8,740 nt of DNA. Origin: an uncultured Oscillospiraceae bacterium. GTDB lineage: Bacteria > Bacillota > Clostridia > Oscillospirales > Oscillospiraceae. How positions within the stretch are numbered: the stretch's first letter is position 1; the number at the start of each line of letters is the position of its first letter. This document shows positions 1 through 8,217 of this stretch, piece after piece. The notes beneath the pieces were generated by a model that had not been told where the DNA came from, made no database searches, and saw only the letters and a program-made list of their open reading frames with translations. Location of the stretch: contig CAJOFI010000100.1 of NCBI GenBank assembly GCA_905233595.1, forward strand, positions 1-8,740, written 5' to 3'. The position numbers were made by a program, and so were the translations under genes.

Positions 1-1
1 C

Positions 2-1303
2 GAGGATCGGCGCGAGGGGCAGGAGCGCCGCGAGCAGATGTGCTACGAGGGCGGCATCCGGGAATACGTGAGCTTCCTCAACAAGAACAAGGCGCCCATC
101 CACGACGAGGTGATCTACCTCTCCGGCGCGAAGGGGGACGCCATCGCCGAGGTCGCCATGCAGTATAACGACGGCTTCAACGAGATTCTGGTTTCCTTCG
201 CGAACGATATCCACACCCCCGAGGGCGGCATGCACGAGACGGGCTTCAAGACCGCGCTGACCCGCGTCATCAACGCCTACGGGCAGAAGAACAACATCAT
301 CAAGGGCGACGACAAGGTCTCCGGCGACGACGTGCGCGAGGGCATCTCCGCCGTCATCTCCGTGAAGCTGCCCGAGGCGCAGTTTGAGGGGCAGACCAAG
401 CAGAAGCTCGGCAACGCCTACATCCGCACCCTCGTGGACAGCATCGTAAACGACCAGCTCAGCGTCTACTTTGAGGAGCACCCGGCAGCCGCCAAGGCGA
501 TCCTCGAAAAGGCCATGATGGCAAACCGCGCGCGCGAGGCCGCGAGAAAGGCGCGTGAATCCGTGCGCCGCAAGACGGGGCTTGAGAGCGGGCAAATGCC
601 CGATAAGCTGCAGGACTGCAACGAGCGCGACCCCTCCCTCTGCGAGATCTACATCGTCGAGGGCGATTCCGCCGCGGGCTCCGCTATCCAGGGTCGCGAC
701 AGCCGCTTCCAGGCCATCCTCGCTATGTGGGGCAAGATGCTGAACGTCGAGAAGGCGAGAGCCGATAAGATCTACGGCAACGACAAGCTCTATCCCCTCA
801 TCGTCGCTCTCGGCGCGGGCATCGGGGACGAGTTCAACATTGAGAAGCTGCGCTACCACAAGATCATCATCATGGCCGATGCCGACGTGGACGGAAGCCA
901 TATCCGCACGCTGCTGCTGACCTTCTTCTTCCGCTATATGCGCCCGCTCATCGAGCGCGGCTACGTCTATTCCGCGGTGCCGCCGCTCTACAAGCTCACG
1001 CGCGGCAAGACCCAGCGCGTCGCCTACTCCGACGAGCAGCGCGACCGCATCAGCGCCGAGATGCGCGCCGACAACCCCAACGCCAAGGTGGACATCAACC
1101 GCTTCAAGGGTCTCGGCGAGATGGACCCGCACGAACTCTGGGAGACCACCATGGACCCGGAGACGCGCTCCCTGCGCCGCATCACCCTGGGCGACGCCAT
1201 CATGGCCGACCAGGTCTTCACCGTGCTCATGGGCGAGGAGGTCGAGCCGAGGCGCGAGTGGATCGAGCAGAACGCAAAATACGTGGTGAATTTGGATATT
1301 TAA
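2..1303 (+). CDS. gyrB: DNA gyrase subunit B (5' end outside window)
   Basis: GyrB is the ATPase and TOPRIM subunit of DNA gyrase, which introduces negative supercoils as an A2B2 complex with GyrA. The reading frame is open from base 2, so the gene enters from the left edge. About 433 residues are visible of a family length near 640, so most of the GHKL ATP-binding domain is missing. Visible in order: the end of the transducer domain with the EGGIREYV segment, the QTKQKLGN loop whose Lys contacts ATP, the TOPRIM glutamate motif EGDSAAGSA (Glu codon 659-661), the metal-binding DADVDG motif (878-892), PPLYK, and the RFKGLGEM tail motif. The C-terminus YVVNLDI is typical. Two substitutions stand out: Ala for the usual second-last Gly pair member in EGDSAGGSA, and AMWGK where most bacteria have PLRGK or PLKGK. 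gyrA follows 144 bases downstream, the usual gyrB-gyrA order. Confidence 0.97.
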   Translation, partial: EDRREGQERREQMCYEGGIREYVSFLNKNKAPIHDEVIYLSGAKGDAIAEVAMQYNDGFNEILVSFANDIHTPEGGMHETGFKTALTRVINAYGQKNNIIKGDDKVSGDDVREGISAVISVKLPEAQFEGQTKQKLGNAYIRTLVDSIVNDQLSVYFEEHPAAAKAILEKAMMANRAREAARKARESVRRKTGLESGQMPDKLQDCNERDPSLCEIYIVEGDSAAGSAIQGRDSRFQAILAMWGKMLNVEKARADKIYGNDKLYPLIVALGAGIGDEFNIEKLRYHKIIIMADADVDGSHIRTLLLTFFFRYMRPLIERGYVYSAVPPLYKLTRGKTQRVAYSDEQRDRISAEMRADNPNAKVDINRFKGLGEMDPHELWETTMDPETRSLRRITLGDAIMADQVFTVLMGEEVEPRREWIEQNAKYVVNLDI

Positions 1304-1305
1304 TG

Positions 1306-1430
1306 AAGTGAAAAGATCATAGTGAATAGTGAATAGTGAATCGTTGTGGTGTTCGCCTGCGGCGAACGAAGTATAATCTGTCGCGCAGAGACTCCTTTAC
1401 TCTTCACTTTTCACTTTTCTCTCTTCACTA
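1306..1430. repeat. heptad-repeat inverted-repeat element, copy 1
   Basis: This starts three bases after the gyrB stop. Its left arm (1306-1340) is five heptamers, the last three being perfect TAGTGAA. Its right arm (1396-1430) is five heptamers of the TTCACTT/TTCACTA type. The arms have equal length (35 bases) and about 27 of 35 positions are complementary. The 55-base centre holds a GC-rich hairpin, GTTCGCC (1351-1357) / GGCGAAC (1361-1367) with a TGC loop, followed by a conserved GTCGCG and CTCC. A second copy lies after rnhA at 5021-5111. It codes for nothing I can support and resembles a MITE or REP-like structured repeat. Confidence 0.8.
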
Positions 1431-1443
1431 TCCTGAAAGGATA
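1429..1443 (+). promoter_or_regulatory. hairpin enclosing the gyrA Shine-Dalgarno
   Basis: A perfect 6-bp inverted repeat, TATCCT (1429-1434) / AGGATA (1438-1443) with a GAA loop, contains the gyrA ribosome binding site GAAAGGA (1435-1441). The start ATG follows at 1448 with about 7 bases of spacing. The stem would hide the AGGA core. The hairpin is visible in the sequence; a regulatory effect is inference, and the stem is short and AU-rich. Confidence 0.5.
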
Positions 1444-1447
1444 CTGT

Positions 1448-3925
<2,478 letters not shown>

Positions 3926-3947
3926 AAACGTCGGTGTCAGCTACCTA

Positions 3948-4050
3948 GGAACTGTTCCGAAATAAGGAACTGTCACGAAATAATCTGTGCAATCTGGCTT
4001 GCCTTTTTCACCTGTAGCTTCGTTGTCAAATCTTGAAATACACAAATCCT
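3948..4050. repeat. family 2 dispersed repeat, copy A
   Basis: Positions 3986-4046 match 5143-5203 at 60 of 61 bases, in the same orientation. On its left side the copy carries an 18-base unit in tandem (3948-3965 and 3966-3983, two mismatches); copy B has one such unit. The unit begins with the palindrome GGAAC-T-GTTCC. After CACAAA both copies continue with TCCT, but copy B has four extra bases, so the right end is uncertain. It fills most of the gyrA to 4086 gap and no terminator for gyrA is evident there. Confidence 0.8.
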
Positions 4051-4085
4051 AACGTCAAATTGTTCTGTGAGAAAGGGGAATCTCC

Positions 4086-4580
4086 ATGGACAAGAAAAAC
4101 GAAAACAAGAAGAAAAAACCGGGGCGTGTGGGGCTGATCGTCTTTCTGATCGCCTTCTTCCTGCCGCGGCTCATCGACGCGGTCGATGAGCTCGATCTGC
4201 ATTACCTGCTCTGGCGCCTGCGGCACTTCGCGTTTCAAAACGGCATCGACCCGGAGCTGCTGCCCATGATCGGCGCGGGGATCGTGGTGCTGCTCGTGGT
4301 GCTGATCGCCGCGGCGAAGCGGAAAAAGAGCGTGGAGGACAAGCCCGTGCGCAATGAGCGCGCCGGGCGTACCTCCGCCGCCGTGCAGCGCCCCGACCCG
4401 AGGAACCGCAGCTTCACCCCGCCCGAGCCGAGCTGCATCGTCTGCGACCACACGGGCGAGGATCACTTCATCCGCGATAAGCAGCAGCGCATCGCCCAGC
4501 TCGACGAGTGGCTGAAAAACGGCCTGATCGACCGCGAGGAATACCGCGTGCTCAAGAGCCGCTATGAGCGGGATCTGTGA
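4086..4580 (+). CDS. small membrane protein with CxxC motif and SHOCT-like C-terminus
   Basis: No specific gene name is recognised. The 164-residue protein starts at ATG 4086, with AAGGGG (4073-4078) at good spacing. It has a Lys/Asn-rich N-terminus (residues 2-14), a short hydrophobic segment (about 15-33), an amphipathic stretch, and a strong second membrane helix (58-77) followed by KRKK. A Pro/Arg-rich linker (about 86-115) leads to CIVCDHTGEDH (Cys117, Cys120, with His122 and His127 nearby), a possible metal site. The last 35 residues resemble a SHOCT domain: two helices around an NGLIDREEY turn. SHOCT tails are short helical modules thought to mediate oligomerisation or membrane-linked interactions. 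The two helices suggest both ends face the same side, probably the cytoplasm. Its stop is two bases before the rnhA ATG, so the two are probably co-transcribed and translationally coupled. Function unknown. Confidence 0.85.
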   Translation: MDKKNENKKKKPGRVGLIVFLIAFFLPRLIDAVDELDLHYLLWRLRHFAFQNGIDPELLPMIGAGIVVLLVVLIAAAKRKKSVEDKPVRNERAGRTSAAVQRPDPRNRSFTPPEPSCIVCDHTGEDHFIRDKQQRIAQLDEWLKNGLIDREEYRVLKSRYERDL

Positions 4581-4582
4581 CA

Positions 4583-5026
4583 ATGAAAACCGTACAAATC
4601 TACACCGACGGGGCGTGCAGCGGGAATCCCGGGCCGGGCGGCTGGGGGGCGATCCTCTGCTACAACGGCGTGGAGAAGGAGCTCTCCGGCGGCGAGGCGC
4701 AGACCACCAACAACCGCATGGAGCTGACCGCCGTCATCATGGCGCTGCTCGCGCTGCGCGAAAGCTGTGTCGTGGAACTCTACTCCGACTCCAAATACGT
4801 CATCGACGCGCTGGAAAAGGGCTGGGCCTGGGGCTGGCGGAAGAGGGGCTGGGTCAAGTCCGACAAAAAGCCCGCGCTGAATCCCGACCTCTGGGCAAAG
4901 CTGCTCGACCTGACGCGCCAGCACGAGATGCACTACCACTGGGTCAAGGGTCACGCCGAGAACGCCTACAACAACCGCTGCGACGCGATGGCTGTGCGCG
5001 AGCGGGAAAAAATCGCAAATCAGTGA
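4583..5026 (+). CDS. rnhA: ribonuclease HI
   Basis: RNase HI cuts the RNA strand of RNA:DNA hybrids (R-loops and Okazaki primers) in the cytoplasm. The 147-residue length is close to the 155 of E. coli RnhA. The catalytic residues are all visible: Asp9 (YTDGACSGNPGPGGWG), Glu47 (NNRMEL), Asp69 (SDSKYV), His124 (WVKGHA) and Asp134 (NRCDAMA). The basic handle, rich in Trp/Lys/Arg, is present at about residues 80-97 and supports a full type HI enzyme. ATG 4583 is preferred because GGGA (4570-4573) lies 9 bases upstream and the protein then begins MKTVQIYTDG, as family members do. A GTG at 4577 would add two residues and overlap the upstream stop. The gene sits two bases after the SHOCT-like gene. 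Its own stop codon TGA (5024-5026) lies inside the first heptamer of a family 1 repeat. Confidence 0.97.
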   Translation: MKTVQIYTDGACSGNPGPGGWGAILCYNGVEKELSGGEAQTTNNRMELTAVIMALLALRESCVVELYSDSKYVIDALEKGWAWGWRKRGWVKSDKKPALNPDLWAKLLDLTRQHEMHYHWVKGHAENAYNNRCDAMAVREREKIANQ

Positions 5027-5121
5027 ATAGTGAACGGTGAAAAGCTATGATGTTCCCTTCGGGAACGAATTCAAATACGTCGCGAAGCGGCTCCTTCACT
5101 GTTCACTATTCCTTTTTCTTT
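5021..5121. repeat. heptad-repeat inverted-repeat element, copy 2, with T tract
   Basis: This is the same family as 1306-1430, with shorter arms. The left arm (5021-5041) is CAGTGAA, TAGTGAA, CGGTGAA; the right arm has TTCACTG and TTCACTA (5095-5108). Positions 5025-5041 and 5095-5111 are complementary over 17 positions, counting one G-U pair. The 53-base centre has a hairpin GTTCCC (5052-5057) / GGGAAC (5061-5066) and a second small stem GTCGC (5079-5083) / GCGGC (5087-5091). The long stem is followed by CTTTTTCTTT (5112-5121), so on the RNA level it could also terminate rnhA transcription. It overlaps the rnhA stop codon. Confidence 0.78.
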
Positions 5122-5122
5122 G

Positions 5123-5211
5123 GGAACTGTTCCGAAATAACTTGTGCAATCTGACTTGCCTTTTTCACCTGTAGCTTCGTTGTCAAATCTTGAAATACAC
5201 AAAGTATTCCT
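5123..5211. repeat. family 2 dispersed repeat, copy B
   Basis: Positions 5143-5203 repeat 3986-4046 with one difference. The left side has a single 18-base GGAACTGTTCCGAAATAA unit (5123-5140), where copy A has two. It starts about two bases after the T tract of the family 1 copy, so two unrelated repeats are stacked between rnhA and the exporter. Beyond about 5219 the sequence already encodes exporter residues (KIFLSYI from 5228), so the repeat reaches almost exactly to where the exporter start codon should be. Confidence 0.8.
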
Positions 5212-5278
5212 GCGATAGCCGAATCTCAAAATCTTCCTCTCTTACATCGCGAGGCACAGAAAGCTGTTTTTCATCGAC

Positions 5279-6940
5279 ATGGTCTGCGCGGTGACGGTTG
5301 CGCTCATTGACCTTGTCTTCCCCTACGCCTCGCGCCAGAGCATGAACGCGCTTTTGCCGCGAAAGCTCTACGCCGCCTTCTTTACGGTGATGGGAATTTT
5401 GATCCTCTCCTATGTGCTCAAGAGCGTATTGTACTATATCATCACCGTCTTAGGGCACAAGATGGGCGTTCTCACCGAGGCCGACATGCGCCGCGACCTC
5501 TTCGAGCATTTACAGGAGCTGCCCTTCAGCTTCTATGACCACAACCGCACGGGCGTCCTGCTCAGCCGCGTGGTGAGCGATCTCTTTGAGGTGACGGAGC
5601 TTGCCCACCACGGGCCGGAAAACGTGCTGATCTGCTCGCTGAGCATCGTGGGCGCGCTCGCGATGATGTTCACGATCCGCTGGGAGCTTGCGCTGGTGCT
5701 CACGATCGCCCTGCCGCTCAGCATCGCGTTTACCATGAGCCAGCGCATCCGCATGCGCAAGACCAACGTCGAGGTCAAGCGCAAGACTGCCGAGATCACC
5801 GCCGCCATCGAGAGCAGCATCTCCGGCGTGCGCACGGCCAAGGCCTTCGCCAACGAGGATCGCGAGCTTGGGAAATTTGACGAGGCCAACAGCGTCTTCA
5901 AGGGCGCGAAGGTGGAATACTACCGCAGCATGGGGCTTTTCATGAGCGGCATGGAGTTCACCACCGGCGCGATGCAGGTGCTGGTCATCACGGTGGGCGG
6001 CATGCTCATCATGCAGGGGAAGATGGACTACGTCGATCTCATCACCTTCACGCTCTACGTCTCCACCTTCATTTCCCCTCTGCGCAAGCTCGTCATGTTT
6101 GCCGAGCAGTATATGCAGGGCACGGCGGGCTTTGAGCGCTTCCTCGAGATCATGCGCACAGAGCCCGAGATCAGGGACGCGCCCGACGCCGTGGAGCTGA
6201 AAAACGTGCAGGGGCGCATCGACCTTGACGACGTGAGCTTCCACTACGACAACGGCGTGCCCGTGCTGAGCCACATCGACCTGCACGTTCAGCCCGGGCA
6301 GACCCTCGCGGTCGTCGGCTCCTCCGGCGGCGGCAAGACGACCATGTGCCAGCTCATCCCCCGCTTTTACGATGTGACCGACGGCAGCGTGCGCGTGGAC
6401 GGGCTGGACGTGCGCACGCTCACGCAGAAGTCCCTGCGCCGCAGCATCGGCATTTTGCAGCAGGACGTGTTCATGTTCGCCGGCACCGTGCGCGAGAACA
6501 TCCGCTACGGCCGGCTGGACGCGACGGATGAGGAGATCGTTGAGGCCGCCAAGCGCGCTGAGATCCACGACGAGATCATGGCCATGCCCGACGGCTACGA
6601 CAGCTACATCGGCGAGCGGGGCGTCATGCTCTCGGGCGGGCAGAAGCAGCGCATTTCCATCGCGCGCGTGTTTCTCAAAAACCCGAAGGTGCTGATTCTG
6701 GACGAGGCCACCTCCGCGCTCGATACCGTGACCGAGCAGCGCATCCAGAAGTCGATGGACGCGCTCAGCGTCGGGCGCACGAGCATCATCATCGCGCACC
6801 GCCTCTCCACCGTCCGGCATGCCGACTGCATCGCCGTCGTGGAGGATGAACGTATCGTGGAGCTTGGCAGCCACGAGGAACTGATGGAGAAAAACGGGCT
6901 CTACGCGTCCCTGTGCAGGGCGCAGGATCTGGGAGGCTGA
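5279..6940 (+). CDS. ABC exporter, fused membrane and ATPase domains (5' end apparently altered)
   Basis: This half-transporter exporter of the MsbA/LmrA/multidrug type works as a dimer in the cytoplasmic membrane; the substrate cannot be read from the sequence. From ATG 5279 it has 553 residues against about 575-585 for the family. The membrane domain spans about residues 1-285. The ATPase (from about 313) shows Walker A GSSGGGKTT (Lys353), a Q-loop LQQDVF, signature LSGGQ (451-455), Walker B VLILDEATS (Asp475, catalytic Glu476) and the H-loop His507. All catalytic residues are present. The frame stays open upstream to a TAG at 5216-5218, and these 20 codons read like a normal exporter N-terminus (KIFLSYIARHRKLFFID), but contain no ATG, GTG or TTG. 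ATG 5279 cuts into the first membrane helix and has no good ribosome binding site. The start is thus doubtful, probably because repeat B replaced it. No partner transporter gene is adjacent. Confidence 0.88.
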   Translation: MVCAVTVALIDLVFPYASRQSMNALLPRKLYAAFFTVMGILILSYVLKSVLYYIITVLGHKMGVLTEADMRRDLFEHLQELPFSFYDHNRTGVLLSRVVSDLFEVTELAHHGPENVLICSLSIVGALAMMFTIRWELALVLTIALPLSIAFTMSQRIRMRKTNVEVKRKTAEITAAIESSISGVRTAKAFANEDRELGKFDEANSVFKGAKVEYYRSMGLFMSGMEFTTGAMQVLVITVGGMLIMQGKMDYVDLITFTLYVSTFISPLRKLVMFAEQYMQGTAGFERFLEIMRTEPEIRDAPDAVELKNVQGRIDLDDVSFHYDNGVPVLSHIDLHVQPGQTLAVVGSSGGGKTTMCQLIPRFYDVTDGSVRVDGLDVRTLTQKSLRRSIGILQQDVFMFAGTVRENIRYGRLDATDEEIVEAAKRAEIHDEIMAMPDGYDSYIGERGVMLSGGQKQRISIARVFLKNPKVLILDEATSALDTVTEQRIQKSMDALSVGRTSIIIAHRLSTVRHADCIAVVEDERIVELGSHEELMEKNGLYASLCRAQDLGG

Positions 6941-6942
6941 AT

Positions 6943-7515
6943 ATGCTGACAATGCGAATCGGCGGGCACCGCGATCTGGAGCGGCTCTACCCTGCCATGG
7001 AGATGGATTTTGACCGGCGGGAGCTGCTGCCGAAGCTTGCCATCCACAAGGCCATGCTGCGCGGCGACCAGGAGCTGCTGGTCTTTTACGACGATCAGAG
7101 CGAGATCACCGTGGGCTACGCGCTCGTGATGGCGCGGAGCGTGTACGGCTACGTGCTGCTCAAGTATTTCGGCATCCTTCAGTGGTTCCGGGAGCAGGGG
7201 CTCGGCGTGCAGGCGATGCGCCTTGTGAACAAGCGCTACGCCGCAAGGCAGGGCATTCTCGCGGAGCTCACGGTCTTTGACGACGCGGAGGGGGACTATC
7301 TGCGCAAGCTGCGGAGGTTCTTCGCCCGCTTCGGTTACGTGGACGTGAAGAGCGATTACCGCCTCGGCGGCGCAAAGGTCGATCTCATGGCAAAGCCCCT
7401 CAAAGGCAGCGCCGACCTCGCCCCCATCGCCCACCGCCTGATCCGGGACTTCTATTCCCGCGTCCTGCGCCCGGCGGGCTTTGAAAAGATGATCGACATG
7501 AAAGCGGTAGAGTAA
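6943..7515 (+). CDS. GNAT-fold acetyltransferase-like protein
   Basis: The predicted product is 190 residues. ATG 6943 is chosen for its strong GGGAGG site (6931-6936); it lies two bases after the exporter stop, so the two genes are probably one transcript. An in-frame ATG upstream at 6913 would overlap the exporter by 28 bases and lacks such a site. The fold evidence is moderate: a central strand YVLLKYFGIL leads into REQGLG (residues 83-88), matching the acetyl-CoA pyrophosphate-binding motif A pattern R/Q-x-x-G-x-G/A. A later helix-strand RRFFARFGYVDV resembles the C-terminal GNAT segment with its F-Y/F-x-x-x-G-F pattern. The substrate is unknown; it could be an N-acetyltransferase or a GNAT-like protein acting on something else. 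No signal peptide or membrane segment is seen. Confidence 0.75.
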   Translation: MLTMRIGGHRDLERLYPAMEMDFDRRELLPKLAIHKAMLRGDQELLVFYDDQSEITVGYALVMARSVYGYVLLKYFGILQWFREQGLGVQAMRLVNKRYAARQGILAELTVFDDAEGDYLRKLRRFFARFGYVDVKSDYRLGGAKVDLMAKPLKGSADLAPIAHRLIRDFYSRVLRPAGFEKMIDMKAVE

Positions 7516-7568
7516 AAGTTTGAAACAAGAGCTGCCGACAGGTAGAGAGAAAAAGGCATAGCAAACCA

Positions 7569-7611
7569 GGCTGCCTCAAAAGAGCCAGCCGATCAAAGTT
7601 ATGTAAACTTT
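7569..7611. other. two adjacent hairpins in an AT-richer spacer
   Basis: The first hairpin pairs GGCTG (7569-7573) with CAGCC (7586-7590) and CTC (7575-7577) with GAG (7582-7584), with an AAAA loop and one C-C mismatch. The second pairs AAAGTT (7595-7600) with AACTTT (7606-7611). No run of T follows the first on either strand, so neither is a clear terminator. The spacer 7516-7640 is richer in A and T than its neighbours and ends at the truncated HAD gene. Confidence 0.5.
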
Positions 7612-7612
7612 A

Positions 7613-8149
7613 ATGGATCAAGCAGAGTCAGGAACAGACGGCGGCGGCATCCTCACGGCGGCCTATGGGGAGGATTTTCCCTGGCGCGACTTTCGGAGGC
7701 GCACGACGGAACTGTACCTTGCGCGCTACGCGGGCGGGCGGCTGCCGCTCAAGCCCGGCGCGCGGGAGCTGCTGCGATCGCTGCACGAAAAGGGCGTGCC
7801 GCTGGCGCTGGCCTCCTCCACGCAGCGCGCGCTGGTGGAGCGCTGGCTCGAGGACGCGGGGCTGACGCAGTATTTTGACGCGCTCGTTACCGGGGACGCA
7901 GTGACGAAAAGCAAGCCCGACCCGGAGATCTTTCTCACAGCCTGCAAAATGCTGAACGTGAAGCCCGAAAACGCCGTCGTGATCGAGGACTCCTACAACG
8001 GTGTGCGCGCGGGCTTTGCGGCAAACATGCACACGCTGATGGTGCCCGACCTGCTTCCACCCAACGCGGAAATGCGAGAAAAGGCGGAGAAGATTTTTCC
8101 AAGCCTCCGGGAAGTGGAGGATTATTTCAAAGAGCTGGGCGTTCTTTGA
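7613..8149 (+). pseudogene. HAD-family hydrolase (beta-phosphoglucomutase-like), N-terminally truncated
   Basis: The frame encodes 178 residues, against about 215-225 for this HAD subfamily (phosphatases and phosphomutases acting on sugar phosphates and similar small molecules). Motif II (LASST, residues 66-70), the motif III lysine (KSKPDPEIF, Lys101) and motif IV acids (VIEDSYNG, Glu125 and Asp126) are intact. Motif I, the DxDGT/V nucleophile normally near residue 10, and about 50-60 residues including part of the cap are missing. Homology-like sequence begins around residue 12 (ILTAAYGEDF); the first residues MDQAESGTDG come from the AT-rich spacer and no ribosome binding site precedes the ATG. 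Without the nucleophile Asp it cannot work as a normal HAD enzyme. I read it as the remnant of a deletion or insertion; a repurposed non-catalytic protein is possible. The remaining codons are uninterrupted, so the event may be recent or assembly-related. Confidence 0.7.
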
Positions 8150-8174
8150 AGAGTGGCCACTGACCACTTTTTTT
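8149..8174 (+). terminator. rho-independent terminator after the HAD remnant
   Basis: The stem AAGAGTGG (8149-8156) / CCACTTTT (8164-8171) has one G-U pair and a 7-base loop, followed by a T run (8168-8174). The strand also contains the perfect palindrome AGTGGCCACT (8152-8161). It would separate the exporter-GNAT-HAD transcript from mfd. Confidence 0.65.
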
Positions 8175-8178
8175 CTAT

Positions 8179-8207
8179 TTGCTTCTCCAACAGAATCCTG
8201 CTATAAT
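8179..8207 (+). promoter_or_regulatory. extended -10 sigma-A type promoter for mfd
   Basis: The -10 TATAAT (8202-8207) is a perfect consensus and is preceded by TGC, making an extended -10. A weak -35, TTGCTT (8179-8184), lies 17 bases upstream. Transcription would begin about 8214-8218, that is 0-4 bases before the mfd ATG at 8218. Confidence 0.7.
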
Positions 8208-8217
8208 AGCCCTTGCT

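Noticed and set aside
1320..1340. CRISPR-like array (tandem TAGTGAA)
   Set aside because: Units are 7 bases in direct tandem without spacers, and no cas gene is near.
1372..1377. TATAAT inside the family 1 element as a gyrA promoter
   Set aside because: No acceptable -35 lies 16-18 bases upstream, no TGn extension precedes it, and the hexamer is not kept in copy 2.
1346..1447. Upstream GTG start extending GyrA by 34 residues
   Set aside because: The extra residues come from the repeat element, have no family counterpart, and ATG 1448 has a good ribosome binding site.
4023..4051. Promoter within the family 2 repeat (TTGTCA as -35)
   Set aside because: No hexamer resembling TATAAT lies at 16-18 bases in either copy.
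4577..4582. GTG start for rnhA overlapping the upstream stop
   Set aside because: Spacing from GGGA would be only 3 bases; ATG 4583 gives the usual RNase HI N-terminus.
4026..4583. Minus-strand frame opposite the SHOCT-like gene, ending in the family 2 repeat
   Set aside because: The + strand gene has a good ribosome binding site, membrane helices and a recognisable tail; the minus product is an antisense artefact.
5510..6952. Minus-strand open frame of 480 codons opposite the ABC exporter
   Set aside because: It lies opposite a gene with complete ABC motifs and has the His/Ala/Asp-rich composition of an antisense shadow.
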